From Trichoderma breve (taxonomy: Eukaryota > Ascomycota > Sordariomycetes > Hypocreales > Hypocreaceae): a stretch of DNA of 64,000 nt. The notes below the pieces were generated by a model. The model saw only the letters and a list, made by a program, of their open reading frames with translations, was not told the origin of the DNA and searched no databases. Of this stretch, positions 44,730 to 57,026 are shown piece after piece. The DNA lies in NCBI RefSeq assembly GCF_028502605.1, contig NC_079237.1:1550001-1614000 (forward strand), written 5' to 3'. Positions within the stretch are counted from its first letter, which is position 1. Each line of letters begins with the position of its first letter. The position numbers and the translations under genes are program-made.

Positions 44730-45348
44730 AACTCGGATTGGAAGGGTGTAAGGTGAGAACTCGGAGAAGCAATTGATTTGCTGCCTAAGCGACTTCCAAA
44801 TACATGAGGAAATTAAACCTCGCAAAAATGCATTTGACGAGTTCCAGAATGTTTATCATCCATCAGCTCTCTCACCATGGATGGATTATAAATCAGACTC
44901 CTTCAGCTATTTAGTACAAGACAGCCCAAGCCCCACACTTTGTCTTACTCTGATTCGCTTTATCTCGTCACTTATTGTTCCCTGTTGACAGGCCTCCATC
45001 CTCAAGCTTCAACAGCATCACTTTCGACAATATCCTCTTTACTCAATATAATGTCGCGATTGATTCGAAGTCATATAAAAATTCATTGAGAAGTCTTCAC
45101 GGATGTAAGATATTTATTAATAGAAAGGAGCCATTGAAAGAAATGAAGAGCGAGAATTGAAACATTCCACATGAACCACGTATATAGGCCTAATATATGC
45201 TCGACTATCAATTATGACAATCCATGGGGCATACATGTACTTTTTGGAGGCAACAATAGGTTATGGGTCAGATTGCTATAGCTGCCGGAGTATATGTGGC
45301 GCCACCTAGGCGAAAAGACCTTTCATGGTGCTGATCCCATCCTTCGGC
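44730..45348. other. Promoter of the Zn2Cys6 gene
   Basis: This spacer lies upstream of the minus-strand regulator and downstream of the 14-exon gene. It is AT-rich, with no supported gene. Confidence 0.55.
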
Positions 45349-48274
45349 TTAGGCAGCTGAGGTAGGAGAGTCTGAATCCAGCCAACAATCTGCGGAGCCT
45401 GGACAGAGATCCTTCAAGACGTCAGTAACTTCACTATTTTCAACGGGGAATGATATGGAAAAGAGAATACTTACTTGCAGCCAGTTGCAGTGGAGTCCAT
45501 CTTGGTTCGGGACTTGGACTTGGAAGAGCTGTGGGACCCAGAGAGTGCAAAGGGGCCGTACCCGACGGAAATATTGGCCGATGTGGACGATGCAGAGACA
45601 GCGCTTTCGAGTTTAGTTGTGTCTCCAGAGAACTAGAGAAGACTGGTTAGATTGAAATCTGAAAAGGTGCAGGCTGGAGGGCGACTTACACTGAGCTCTA
45701 CATCGGCAGCGACAACAAATGCAGTTGGAAATGAGGAGAACTGCTGGTACTTGCCTTCAAGATTTTTCTCATTTTGAAATGCCTCCTTGAGTGCATCTTC
45801 ACCAGGCGAGATTTCGAAGCTGTAAAGGGTTTACGGAGTCAAAAGAGTTCGTGGACCACAGCAGTGGTGTAGGAAGTGATTGAAGACTTACCTTCCAGAG
45901 TCAAGCTCGGCATCGGCGAAAAGCTCTGCGTGGAGCCAGGGGCGTTCAATCTCCACGACCATGCAGCTCATGCTGATCTCAACGTCGAGGTTGGACATTT
46001 GCTGCATTGCCTCACTGAGAAATACTTAGTATGGCAATTGCTCGGCAGGAAATTTGGAAATGATAAACTCACGAGCTGCTCTCAGAGTGACTCGCGCTGG
46101 CGGAAGCGCTGAAAAATCCCCAACCTGCCTTGGCTGCGATTGCAGAGGCGGATTGCGACGTAGAAGTGACTTTGTTATCGGACTTGGCGGAAACCTTGCA
46201 CGAGATCTATTACAGGTCAGTTCATTTGAGTCTGGAGCAACTTATGAGCTCTATTCAGTCGTTGAAACGTTACCTTCGTCCAGGGGTCTGGCCCATCGTC
46301 GGTCTTGTTACGCCAAGTCTCCTCGTTGTCCAAGTCTTCAATGTCTGGTTTGCCCGGGTTCTTGATGCCTAAGAACCGCGTTAGCCCTCTGGTCGACGAA
46401 TCCAGAGTCGCACCACGAAAAAAAAAGGGGGAGGAAGATGAATTACTTGGGTCGGCCCTGGCTTCTTCGTCTGTTATGACAATGCCATTTTCATTCACAA
46501 CAGGCAAGGGGAGAAGCTTAGCCTGGGCCTGCTCCTTTGCAATGCCCAGCTGCTCTTTCAGATCGGATATATCCGCCTCCAGCTGCCCGATCCTGGCGTC
46601 TAGCCAACCTTTAACATTAGCCTTGTTCGAGCCGTCGATGTCACGCACAGTCGCAGTGGTGCGGCTAAGGCTCTTCTCAGTGTAGTCTTTCTGCGCGTTC
46701 TCGAGTTTCGACAGAGGGGACTCCCTCTTGGCAGCGTTGGGGTCAGCCTCAGCAGGCGGCGCGCCTTCCTTCTTTTCAAATAGTTTCTTGTTCTCTTCAT
46801 CCATGCTGGCATAGACCGCCGTGTAAGCAGTTTGAAGCTCGCTCTGATCTGCGTCCTTGTTGCTCGCCAGAACAGGGAAGAATACACCGTCGTCAACGGC
46901 CTGATAAGATCAGCTTGGATCACATCGAGTATAATAGGTAGCTATTGTTTTATAATGGATCTTACCTTTTGTAGGGTCTTGTGAGACACCAAGAGGTTCT
47001 GAAGACGGCGAATCTCGGCGCGGACCTCGGCGGGGGATGGCCCCGAGTTGTTCTTTTTCCAGTTTAGGACTTTCTTGGCCACGATGGTTGCCCTAGGTTT
47101 AACAGTGAGCATAAGTTGCTCCATAGAGAGTCATGGTAGATTACACTTACCAGCTACTCGGGCTGAGCACAACTCCGTTGTACTCGCTTGAGCCATCAGG
47201 AGCAATGACTGTCAGGTTTCGGTACGCTTCCTTGCTGTTCTCAATACGCTTCATGCCCGAGGAGATGTCGACAACTCCAAAGTGGAAATCGACCTGGCAA
47301 AACGTAAGTTCTCAAAACGTAGGCGACTCTGCAAACTAGGGTGCCTCACCATGAATTTGTAGCCGTGCACCACCCAGTCCATATACTTGGTCTGGATATT
47401 GTTTTTGAACTGATCAACACGCATCAGTATTATACTCTTCTGCTTAGCGATATAGCACTCACCTCTCGGGCATGCTCTTGGATCCACTGCATATACTTCT
47501 CCTTGGCCTCTCGGACCTGCGCAGTGGTGGCCCCAGGTGGCGGCTGGCTCCTCTCCATGGCTTGAGCTTGAGCCTGGGCATACGCAGCCACCTCCTTAGC
47601 CCACATAGACTGCTTCTGTACATACGTATCGACCTTTGACTTGCCATTACTGCCAGGGGTGTCATCTGGGGAGGTAAGATACGCCATGGACAGCTTGTAG
47701 CGGTCACGGATGGTCTTGAGGCGCTCGTCTTTGACCACTGAGGTATCATTGCCGATCACGCCAGAGACTGAGGCCTCCACAGGGACCAACAAATCTAGTG
47801 CGGCGAGGTAACTTCGGGCAACACTCTTTCCAGTCTTTCCGGCCTGTATCGTCTCCATCGTTAGCGATCACATTCACAAAGTCAATACGCCAGGATGTCT
47901 GGACTGACGGTAAACTTCGATAATGGGATCATTCCATCAACGAGCCTAGCCTCCTTGACCTGAATGTCCAGTGGTGGCCTGATGAGCTTGGAGGAGTTAT
48001 AGTAGTAATCCCTGACCATTGAGTCAGTGTGTTAATATAGTTCCAAATAGTGAAAGCTCTTCAGGAAATGCCATGATGCGACTTACTTCCAATCAATAAT
48101 GGTTCCAGGCAGCGAAACAGTGAAGACTTGGTTGTTCGGGAATGGCAGCGGCAATGGCAGAACGGACAGTCAATTGGGAAATCAGCATTGCTTTCATCTC
48201 GATTGTGGGACAAGACTAACCTCGGAAGCATTTTTCATCGAGCTGAGCACAGCTGCTGCCTGTGTGTCCCCCAT
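45349..48274 (-). CDS. 14-exon protein of unknown family
   Basis: Exons: 48217-48274, 48087-48126, 47909-48011, 47463-47843, 47350-47409, 47151-47293, 46966-47092, 46447-46900, 46274-46368, 46073-46206, 45892-46014, 45690-45819, 45475-45632, 45349-45412; about 689 aa. Introns 2-13 have normal signals and matching phases. Intron 1 is a problem: the good GTTAGT donor at 48220 breaks the frame, while a weak GTCTTG donor at 48216 keeps it (FTVSLPGTIIDW). The middle has an Ala/Gln helix and a coiled coil (LDARIGQLEADISDLKEQLG). The C-terminal part is beta-rich with Ser-rich runs (ISVGYGPFALSGSHSSSKSK) and ends TGCKISVQAPQIVGWIQTLLP. No signal peptide is seen. The stop at 45349-45351 looks like the result of one extra base. 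Confidence 0.75.
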
Positions 48275-50341
48275 TGTGAAAGATGATAAAGTTGAAAGTG
48301 CGTTGGAGGCGAGAGTAAAAGCTAATAGTAGAGGGGCTGTTATAAAAAGATAAAGAACTGAGAAGTTGCTGATGCAAAGTTCGACTCTTGATCTCGGTTG
48401 GATGTCGATGACATTCTTATAGCACCGCTTAGTTCATAACATGACATAGATAGCCGCTCAGCGATGGCCTCCACGAACTACTGAAAACTCCAAATCACAT
48501 CACGGAATTGTGATCAGCTCAAGTCTTGATCGTGAAGGCTGGGGTCCATAGTGGCTGAAATATTGCCAATAGTCATTTTTTATTCTCAAGCTGATAATGG
48601 AAGCTCGTACGGTAAGCTATAACCAGATAAAATGTAATCGTCATCAAAACAGTCAAGATCAAGGGAAATGGTGAGTTGGGGGTGCGTGTTCTCTGCCTTG
48701 CCTGGATCATGTCTACCTTCGTCAAATGACCTTTGATGGCCATGAGGGCGGACTATTGGCAAGCCACGATGATGAAGATGGCTCGCTTACGAACTCTACG
48801 AGATCTAGACGAGTTCAGTTTTGACAATGTTTACCAAAAGACCGCAACAGTATCCCGATTGAGGATATTGTTTGTTAATAGAGGTTGTTCAGGTCGCCAC
48901 CTTGTCGGGATGCTTCACGCCCCCACCTTCTCGGGATGGCTCAAGTAATCTGGGGTGGCATCCGAAACCATTAAATGAGATGCCCTGGCGAAGGTAGTTA
49001 AGCCTATGAGGTATTTGATTTGGCGATGCGCACAAGAAGCACGGCATCACCGTCAATAAGCGGGCTCACCACAAGGCGCACAATGCGAGTCACTCGCCAG
49101 GACTAGTTAGTACTTACATGTCGTTATTTACACACGATCTTGAACACGGCAGCGCGGGCGCTAATACCCTAATCTAAACACCTCGGGAACCATCACGGCT
49201 ATGTCCGGTTGCAGCAATAGTAGCGATGGCGGAACATGCCTCAGCTCGCTACTTTTCGACTTTGACGCCCAAACAGGTACAGGGATGGAGCGGGAGGAAA
49301 ATCATGGCTGGCTGTTCCTTGCATATTAGCCGCCGAAAACCAGACTATCTGTTGTGCCGTCTCAAAGCGGGTCTTAGACTAGATCTTTATGCGTTGATTG
49401 GACTGGCTGTTTTGTACGAGAATCACGATTGATGCGGTCTTGACCTGGACATCCGTCTGGATCGCCGTCTGGGGTGCTTAGGAGGAATATGGTTGGCCGC
49501 CTCGAGACCTGTCTCGTAAAGCCACGGACAATCACTCGTCCACGCAATTCTCAACCAGCTGAAGGTTCAAAAGTCTCGCCCGCCGAGCAGATGAAATATT
49601 ATTACCTACCATTTGACTACACTGGGTCTCCGGGCGGCTTCAATTATGTGTGTGTTGGTGTGAAAAGACTGTGTGTATTTGAATTAAACCCTATAAGGCT
49701 TGAGACTACCTATGACTTAGTGGTGTATTAGCCTCAATTTTATGTAAATGTAAGTTTGATCTCTGGGCGAATATCTACCCCTTATACTAATAATAACTTC
49801 ACGATATTGGGAGTCTCATAAGGATTTAATGCTTAGCATGTTTAATACCCCTCAGGCATTCAATGTGACAGGATTCTGTTACAAGCTGTTGTAAAGGGCA
49901 GTGATAGCATCGGCTGCTAGCATTGGCGAATCTTTTAATCCATTGGCTCGATTAGCAATCGTTCCAATTTTAGTTACATAGAACATATATATCTAGCAAT
50001 ATAAAATAACCCAGTAAAATAATTTAAGCCGCTATATACGAGTACAGTTTACACTCCCATACTAACACATGATCATGAGCTGTGGAAAATTTGGGGACTC
50101 GTTAGACTCTTGATCAAACTTCGGGATTGGCTATGGATTTTAAAGACTTAGAGTTCTCAAAATTGGAGTCACAAGGTTCAATTTTTAAGAGCAACTGAAA
50201 TCACAATCTAGTACACGGGCGCTCAACGCCAACGTAAAATCTATATACACAAGAACGAATCAACCGTGAACAGGTCAAGTTGAAGCCAGAAGAATACTGG
50301 GGTCAATACCAGAAACAAATACATGCATATTTCAAGGTGGC
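48275..50341. other. Gene-free AT-rich region
   Basis: About 2 kb has no supported gene. Two copies of a CCACCTT-TCGGGATG word occur at about 48897-48940. The rest has many stops in all frames. The end includes the 3' flank of the GH45 gene. Confidence 0.55.
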
Positions 50342-51267
50342 TTAGTTAAGGCACTGAGAGTACCACTGGTTCTGTGACTTGCAGGTGGCCGGAGGCTGGC
50401 AAACGGAAGGACCTGTCCAGCCAATGCCTCCACACTGGCCGTAGAGTGTTTGTTGTTGTCCACCGGTGGATGGCGGTGTCGATGATACCGCTGGCTTTGC
50501 CGAAGATGTCACTGGCTTTGCAGACGATGTCACTGGCTTTGTGGATGATGCCGCCGGCTTTGAGCTCGAACTGCTGGCGGGAGGAGGCAGGCTAGTGTCA
50601 TCGCCTAGGACGGGCGTGGTGTCGGTTTCTTGTATTCCATTGCATTGACAAGTTCCCCAGTCAGCAACAGCCTGGCCCGGGCAGGCAATAGGCTCAAAAT
50701 CAACAACCACATTGTCTCCAAAGACCTGATTCTGTGCCATTATGTCAAAGTGGTAGCTGTAACCATACTGGTTAGTATCACCGACATTTGGGCACCACTG
50801 CTGATTTCCATTATAGGGGCACAGGTTTGTGACCATCACGATAATGCTCTGGCCAGCAACACCACCTGTGCCACAAGTAGAGCAAGGTGCCTCTCCCGTC
50901 GACGTCAGTTTATAGCATTTACCGCAGCCCGCGCCGCACCACGATGCACCGGCCGTATCGAAAAAGGCCTGAGAACCAGCGGCGGTATAGACTCCGTTAC
51001 CAATGCCCAGCTAGAGAAAAAACGTCCATCAATTACTGCTCATAGTCTGGACAAGCTTTGAGTCTTGACTCTTACCTGCCATGGGAATCCACCAGAGCTT
51101 GAGCCGCATCCACAAGCACCCTCCTGCCCATCATAATAATGCTAGACTTCCAGTTAGCCGCGGTTAAGCAGACCTCATTAGACTGCATATATGCTTACAG
51201 TAGTAGTAGCCTTGTATGCAGAAGCAGCGCCGATAACGGCAGAGCCAATCAAGAAAGAGGTCCTCAT
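50342..51267 (-). CDS. egl5: GH45 endoglucanase with CBM1 (EGV/Cel45A)
   Basis: Exons 51199-51267, 51076-51141 and 50342-51010; introns 57 and 65 bp; 267 aa. It is a secreted endo-beta-1,4-glucanase. The signal peptide ends near AASA, then [19 protein letters not shown] opens the subgroup-B GH45 domain with the likely catalytic Asp27; YHFDIMAQN holds the second conserved Asp. A Ser/Pro/Lys/Thr linker carries a 7-residue repeat (KPVTSSA), and QTLYGQCGG to [10 protein letters not shown] is a complete family 1 cellulose-binding module. Compared with T. reesei EGV as I remember it, the catalytic core is near-identical in pattern and the linker is longer. Cellulose-inducible regulation is expected but no site was proven. 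Confidence 0.97.
50493..50555. repeat. 21-bp coding minisatellite in the GH45 linker
   Basis: Three units of 21 bp start at 50493, 50514 and 50535, each beginning GCTTTG on the plus strand. On the coding strand they give the linker repeat KPVTSSA. Change in copy number would alter linker length without breaking the frame. Confidence 0.8.
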
Positions 51268-52417
51268 ATTTGCAGGTGCTAGATCACGATGCAGAAGAAA
51301 TGCAATAGATTGCCAATGTGCAGCAGTCAAGTAACGAAATGTTTACTCAAGGCCGGTTGGTAAGTTATATAGACAGATATGTTTGGGAGGATTGCTGTGG
51401 TTGGTTACCATGGGGTCTTTTATAAACAACTGTAAGGGGCAATGCTAACGTACAAAGTATTGTTTGCTTCTGCTACAACAGCTCAATTCTCAGTATAACA
51501 CCCCTTTATTCTATTTACAATATATCTCTGACCGCGTGGCGCCCCTTCACCTGAAATTCCCGGGCCGGCTGAATCCACCACATCCCCTGCATCTGTGCCT
51601 GAAAGAGACTAGGGTACGGGGATGCTGCCGCTGAATGGCTGCAAACAAAGAGTTTCTGCGATAAATAAGGCCAGCAACAAAAAATATTAAAGGCTATAGA
51701 CAGTATTTGCTAATTTCACTTTTACAATAAGAAAGCAGCGAACTCTTATCTAGTAAATGAACATATAATGATCAATCATAATGTCTTATAAACTAGTAAA
51801 TAATATCAGCTCACACCTTGTAAGGATATTACCTATACCTTGTACAAATACTCCGTAAGAACGTTAAAAAAAGGTGCTAATTAAACAAAACAAAAATATT
51901 AAAACAGCGCCCCGGAAATAAGCAGTACCAGTACACACCGATGCAGGGATATATAAGTTATAAAGTGTGGCGCAAAACAATAAGGACCTCAAATCTCTCG
52001 GCAAGGAGATAATAATATACGTGAGAGTTAAAGAGTGGGGAGCCCACAGGTGCCCATAGATGCGAAGTCCTTGGCAAGGAATTAAACGTTCGTCAACAAT
52101 GCAGAGGATAGGAGCGAGGAGGAGATCGCAGTAGGACGTAGAAGAGAAGTTTGGCTAGAAAATGTGAGGTTTCGCTTGTAAAGATTGGGAATGAAATTCG
52201 AAACTAACTAACACTTACGAGTGAAGAAGATCGGATGTTCCCTTGATGTAGATGACGCGTGGTATTGGCTTTTTTGGACTAGTTCTGAACTTGACTCCTG
52301 AAATGGGACAGCTAAATCAAGTGCTTTGTTACTACAGCCTTTCCAACAACCTTCAACTCTTCTTCTAGGCTATCAGCATGGAAGGCAGCTGCTCTTTGCT
52401 TTCGTCGAACATTGCGT
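51268..52417. other. GH45 promoter and AT-rich spacer
   Basis: Upstream region of the GH45 gene followed by the 3' flank of the FAH-family gene. AT-rich, especially 51660-51900. No gene is seen. Confidence 0.55.
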
Positions 52418-53388
52418 CTACTCATAATACACTTTGTTGATCAGTGTCCCAATTTTCTCAATATGCACTCTCATATCGTCTCCATGCTGCAAGACTATCT
52501 TGGGGCTCCTAAGTCCTCCTATCCCAGGTCCCGTACCGGTCATGACGACAGTGCCTCGCTCAAGCGTTGTGCCCTGTGAAAGAAACGAAATAGTCTTGTT
52601 TATACTAAAAATGAGTTCCCTGGAATGAGTTAGCATCTGTTAATGCATGACTAACATTCTGCCTGGCTTACCTGGTATTGGAGCTCTGCACAATAGTCCC
52701 GTTGTGAATCCCTTGAATGTCTAATATCGGAGGATCTCCGATCACGTCTGGCCTGACGAGTACAGGGCCAATTGGCGCTGAGCCATCAAATCCCTTGGAG
52801 AATGACCACTGACTGTTTTTGAACTGTTGACTCCTGCAAGAAATATCATTACTACAGGTATAGCCGAGAACATATTCCTGTGCTTCCTCTTCTGGAATAT
52901 CGCGCCCATCTTTCGAAATGATAAACGCAAGTTCCGCTTCGTAGTCGCTTGTGCCATCCTGAGCAATCAATGGCACGTTAATCGTTGCGGGATATGGCGA
53001 ACTAATAGACGTCCGGGGTTTTATGAAGAGGATAGGTTCATTGGGAACGGGAATGTTTGCTTCCGCCGCATGATCACGGTAGTTAAGACCAAGGCAGCGA
53101 ACTATTGGTATTTCGTGCTGGGCTAGAGGGCAAAGGAGCTGTACCAAATGAGAAACTATGTCATTATACATTATGAGCCATGGTTATGTAGCACTTTACC
53201 TGCTTAACTGTCAAGATCTTATTGGATACTTTCCCGTCAAACGCGCTGCCAATGACGAGGTTTGCCTTTACTAGTTTACCTGCCTCGATATTGAGTCCAA
53301 TGTCTATTGAAGGATCAATCTGGCCCAGATGGACCTGATTATCCTCTTCGGCAATAAATCGAACCAAATGAGTCCAATTTCGCTCCAT
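52418..53388 (-). CDS. FAH-family hydrolase (acylpyruvate-type)
   Basis: Exons 53200-53388, 52672-53138 and 52418-52619; introns 61 and 52 bp; 285 aa. It belongs to the fumarylacetoacetate hydrolase fold superfamily, metal-dependent enzymes that cut C-C bonds or isomerise keto-dicarboxylates. Visible motifs: CLGLNYRDHAAEANIPVPNE, PILFIKPRTSI, DYEAELAFII with the metal-binding Glu-x-Glu, GYTCSNDISCRSQQ, SKGFDGSAPIGP, and TGTGPGIG near the C-terminus. In the company of gentisate dioxygenase it is best read as the maleyl- or fumarylpyruvate hydrolase that releases pyruvate. Its gene is head-to-head with the cluster's Zn2Cys6 factor. Confidence 0.92.
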
Positions 53389-54243
53389 ATCAGTGAGTCA
53401 GAATGTATCAATAATAAGAACTTGGGTAGTCATATGTGAAAGCAGCCGAAGAGTGCCACACGTGTAGATGATTATGTGCGGTATTAATTCTGCCTCGCGT
53501 ATCATCACATCATGATGAATTACATACCGAATACTTCGAACTCCATTATCGATAGATGTTGGAGTCGGGTATCTCTCCCGATGAACCCGACGGAGTCACT
53601 GATGCCGAAGTTCTAGGCTGTACTCCTATTCCGAACTCCAACGGGAAGCCACCCGACGGCCCGACAAAGTACAAGGGCGAAGATGACAAGTTGTCGGATT
53701 TATGTCACATTACGTCTTATCTCCACATATTTATATTGGTACAGAGAGTCACTTTAATTTTGCCCACCGTTACAGGCCGACCGTGTTAAATACCATACGC
53801 GTGCGTTGTACAAATAACCAGTTCATGTTAGTTTCGTGATGTATTAAAGACTGCGAGGTTAGCCGCCTCTAGCCTAAATATCGTTAGTAATGTTAATATT
53901 CTCTATTACACAAGTCTCTCTCCCCTTCCCCGCAAGTGACACAAATACAAGAGTAGTAAGACAGGATGAGCTGCTACCACATACAAATACATTACCACTG
54001 CATATTATACTCAATGCTTACCATAAACACATTCACATTCGCAAGTCCATGGCCCGTCCTCTTGTGGTGTAAAAGCCACCATCAACTGCCGCCTCTTTCT
54101 CCGTACTTGTCCGGCCTGTCATGGCCACCTTCCTAAAGGAGCTATATAGCTTTATCCAACTCTATTTTCCCTATTAATACCCTGATTCATAGAACCTAGT
54201 TTCAATTCGAACGCAACCAACGGCTTTTCATGTCTAAATAACA
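53389..54243. promoter_or_regulatory. Divergent promoter: FAH hydrolase and activator
   Basis: An 855-bp region between head-to-head starts. CGG/CCG triplets recur at about 53588-53595, 53651-53662 and 53776-53783, plausible sites for a zinc-cluster factor. No coding frame is supported. Confidence 0.4.
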
Positions 54244-56774
54244 ATGGCGGAATCGCAGAGCCTTAATGACCATGACGCAGGTTCTATGCCCTCTTACAAA
54301 CGGAGACGCGTAGCGGTCGCCTGTACATCCTGTAGAGGTCGAAAGTCTCGCTGTGATGGGGCCCGACCGTCATGCAGTCTATGCGTTCATCTTGGGTTCG
54401 ATTGCTTCTACGAGCAGCCTTCAACAAGCAATTTTAGAGGAGCGCACCCGCAGCCAAGGAACAATGACAATGATAGGCTCTCTAAAATCGAAGAGATGTT
54501 ACATATTCTCTTCCAACGAAGCCATCAGACGGCCGAGTCTATTGAGCGATCGAGTCCTTCAACCCAGCATGCTGAAGTTGATACCCAGAATCAACTCCAT
54601 AGTAAGAATGCTATGGATATGAATCATCTCATACCACGAAACGATGCGGATTCGGTGGACGGCATGGCTACCCTCATGGGATCGAGGACAGTGATGAGCA
54701 AATTTTTCGGACCATCTTCAAACATAGAATTCCTTCGACAAGTTTCGGATGCGTCGGTAGCAATTTTGAAAGCCAATGTACAGGTGAGAGAATCAACGAC
54801 CGACGCGATCGAAGCAACGATAGTGGAAGGATCACATGCGGTTAATGTCCCATCGGGTCGGCGGCTCAAGTCTCTACAAACTGCCGATCTGTACGATTTG
54901 CCAAAGGAGACAATCGCGTTACGCCTCATCAAACTGTTCTTCTCTGATACCGGGATGATCTTTCCAATCACAGATGAAGAAACCATCCTTCAAGCCTACT
55001 ATTCAGTAATAAATGTGGATGACAGACTTACAAATCGGTCCTGCGTCTGTCTTCTCAACTCAATCTTTGCTATTGCAACATACATCAGCGTGAAACCTGA
55101 TCGATCCCCGATCAAGAATGCAGAAGACTCCGAGGCGTACTGCGAGAAGGCACGAGCCATATGGGCCTGCACTGAATCAAATACGGCCCAGCTGGAAACT
55201 GGTGAGTGTAATATATAGTGACAGCTTGCGCCCCAAGAGCCGGTTAACGCTCCTCCCTTCGAAGCGGAACAAAAGTTTACCAGACACAGTGCAGTATCTC
55301 CTCCTGATGGCGCACTATTACCAGGGTACGAATAGACCGGATGAAGCATGGAACCTCCACGGACAAGCAGTGCAAACAGCGTACCAGCTTGGGCTACACT
55401 CGCGATCCTTGTGCTATGAGTTCAGCGCGTCGGAAGCCGAAAGAAGGAGAAGAACCTGGCTCGGTTGTGTCGTACTGGATAGGTCAGAAGAGCTATCTTT
55501 CATAACGTCATAATATTGGATGTCTAACAGCAAGAGTCTAGGTTGTTTAGCATGACGCTGGGACGACCGTTAATAATCCCATCTAGCTATATCAATATGG
55601 ACCCCCCTGATACTAATACGGTACAAGGTCTAAGCGCCTTGAGAAAGTCAAGGAATGGATCGTGTTCTTGCCATACCGTCTGCTTATTCACTGCAACAAT
55701 GTATGTCAGAGTGGCGCCAGTTTCTCATAGTTATTGACACGACCGTTGCAGACGATTATACGAAATTCTTCAAACCATCATCGCTGATTTATATGGCTCA
55801 AACCTCGATCAAAACTTCTCGCTTGACTTATCTGCGGCATTTACTTATATCATGCCAATAGAACAAAGATTGAACGAGTGGCGAGAAAAGCTGTACAGAC
55901 AGCTGCAACGGAGACCATGGGGCGATAATAATTTTACGGAAAATGATTCTGAGGCTATCTTTGATAAGCTTAGTACTATCATGACGCTGAGGTATCTCAA
56001 CATCCGCATCCTTCTTCATCGCCCTGTTTTGAGCACTGTTCTGCTTCATTGCCATACTTCGTATTCCGATAGACGCCCTGAAAAGGATCCGCCGTTCTCC
56101 AGGCATGTTGCAGAACTCAGCATTGAGAGCTGTCAGCAATCAGCTATCGATATTATCGACATCGTCTATAAGACGCGCGGTTCATATCTGGCGCTGAAAA
56201 CGTGGTGGTTTACCATATACTACAGTAAGATATCCACTCCTTCTCGCATGGCATTGTATATACAACTGCTTAACGCGTCAAAGCATTCAACGCTGCCGTA
56301 GTCATATTCAGCTGCATACTCCTGGAAATCGCTAGCCCGTCCACCAGTTCCAGCTCTGAACAAGCCAGCACGACCACCGATACCTCCCGCTCTAATAAGA
56401 TTGTGAATTTATTTGAGTATCTCCAGCGCGCTGCTGAGTCTTTGCAGCGGGTCGGAGAGAACACCAAACAAGGAAGCAGGGTTAATAAAATGCTGCAAAA
56501 ACATCTAGAAATTAGCAGCAAACTTATCCGAGAAAATGCAGACCGCTACTCTGTTCCTCTTTCAGTCCTCTCACTCGGCCAGGAGTCCCAAGACAGTAAC
56601 AGTCAGCCCAATGTATATAGTTGGGATTCTCAACTTGATAACAATGAACTTCTGGCTGTAACCAGCTGTCCCCCTAATCCTTTGGAAATGTTTGAGCTCG
56701 GGACATCTCAAGAATGGATCAATTCTGATCTCTATACTGACCTATTTCAGGCAGGAGAAGGTTCGGCGACTTAA
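54244..56774 (+). CDS. Zn2Cys6 transcription factor of the gentisate set
   Basis: Five exons: 54244-55201, 55284-55482, 55542-55700, 55752-56224 and 56284-56774; introns 82, 59, 51 and 59 bp; 759 aa with consistent phases. The zinc cluster is C27-x2-C30-x6-C37-x6-C44-x2-C47-x6-C54, preceded by the basic KRRR. The fungal-specific domain includes TVQYLLLMAHYYQGTNRPDEAW, ERRRRTWLGCVVLDR spliced to LFSMTLGRP, and IRLYEILQTI after intron 3. It sits between the FAH hydrolase and aldehyde dehydrogenase genes and is the likely pathway-specific activator, an inference from position. Confidence 0.92.
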
Positions 56775-57026
56775 TTCTTGGACTGAGTGCGTCGGTATAC
56801 TTTTCAAGGTCTTGTTGGTCCTACCCCAGACTAACCAAGTTTATTCTAAGCTAGAAGCATAAATACAAATCATTATATTGTCGGTTGTATACATGTATTG
56901 ACAATTATTTCTAGCCGTTTCACTTGAATTCGTCTTTCCTATAGGTTCTTGGTTTCTTTCCACCGTTGCAATTTTGACTCTAATCAACCGGCAAGTGCCA
57001 CCTATTTCCATTCATATGGGACATGT

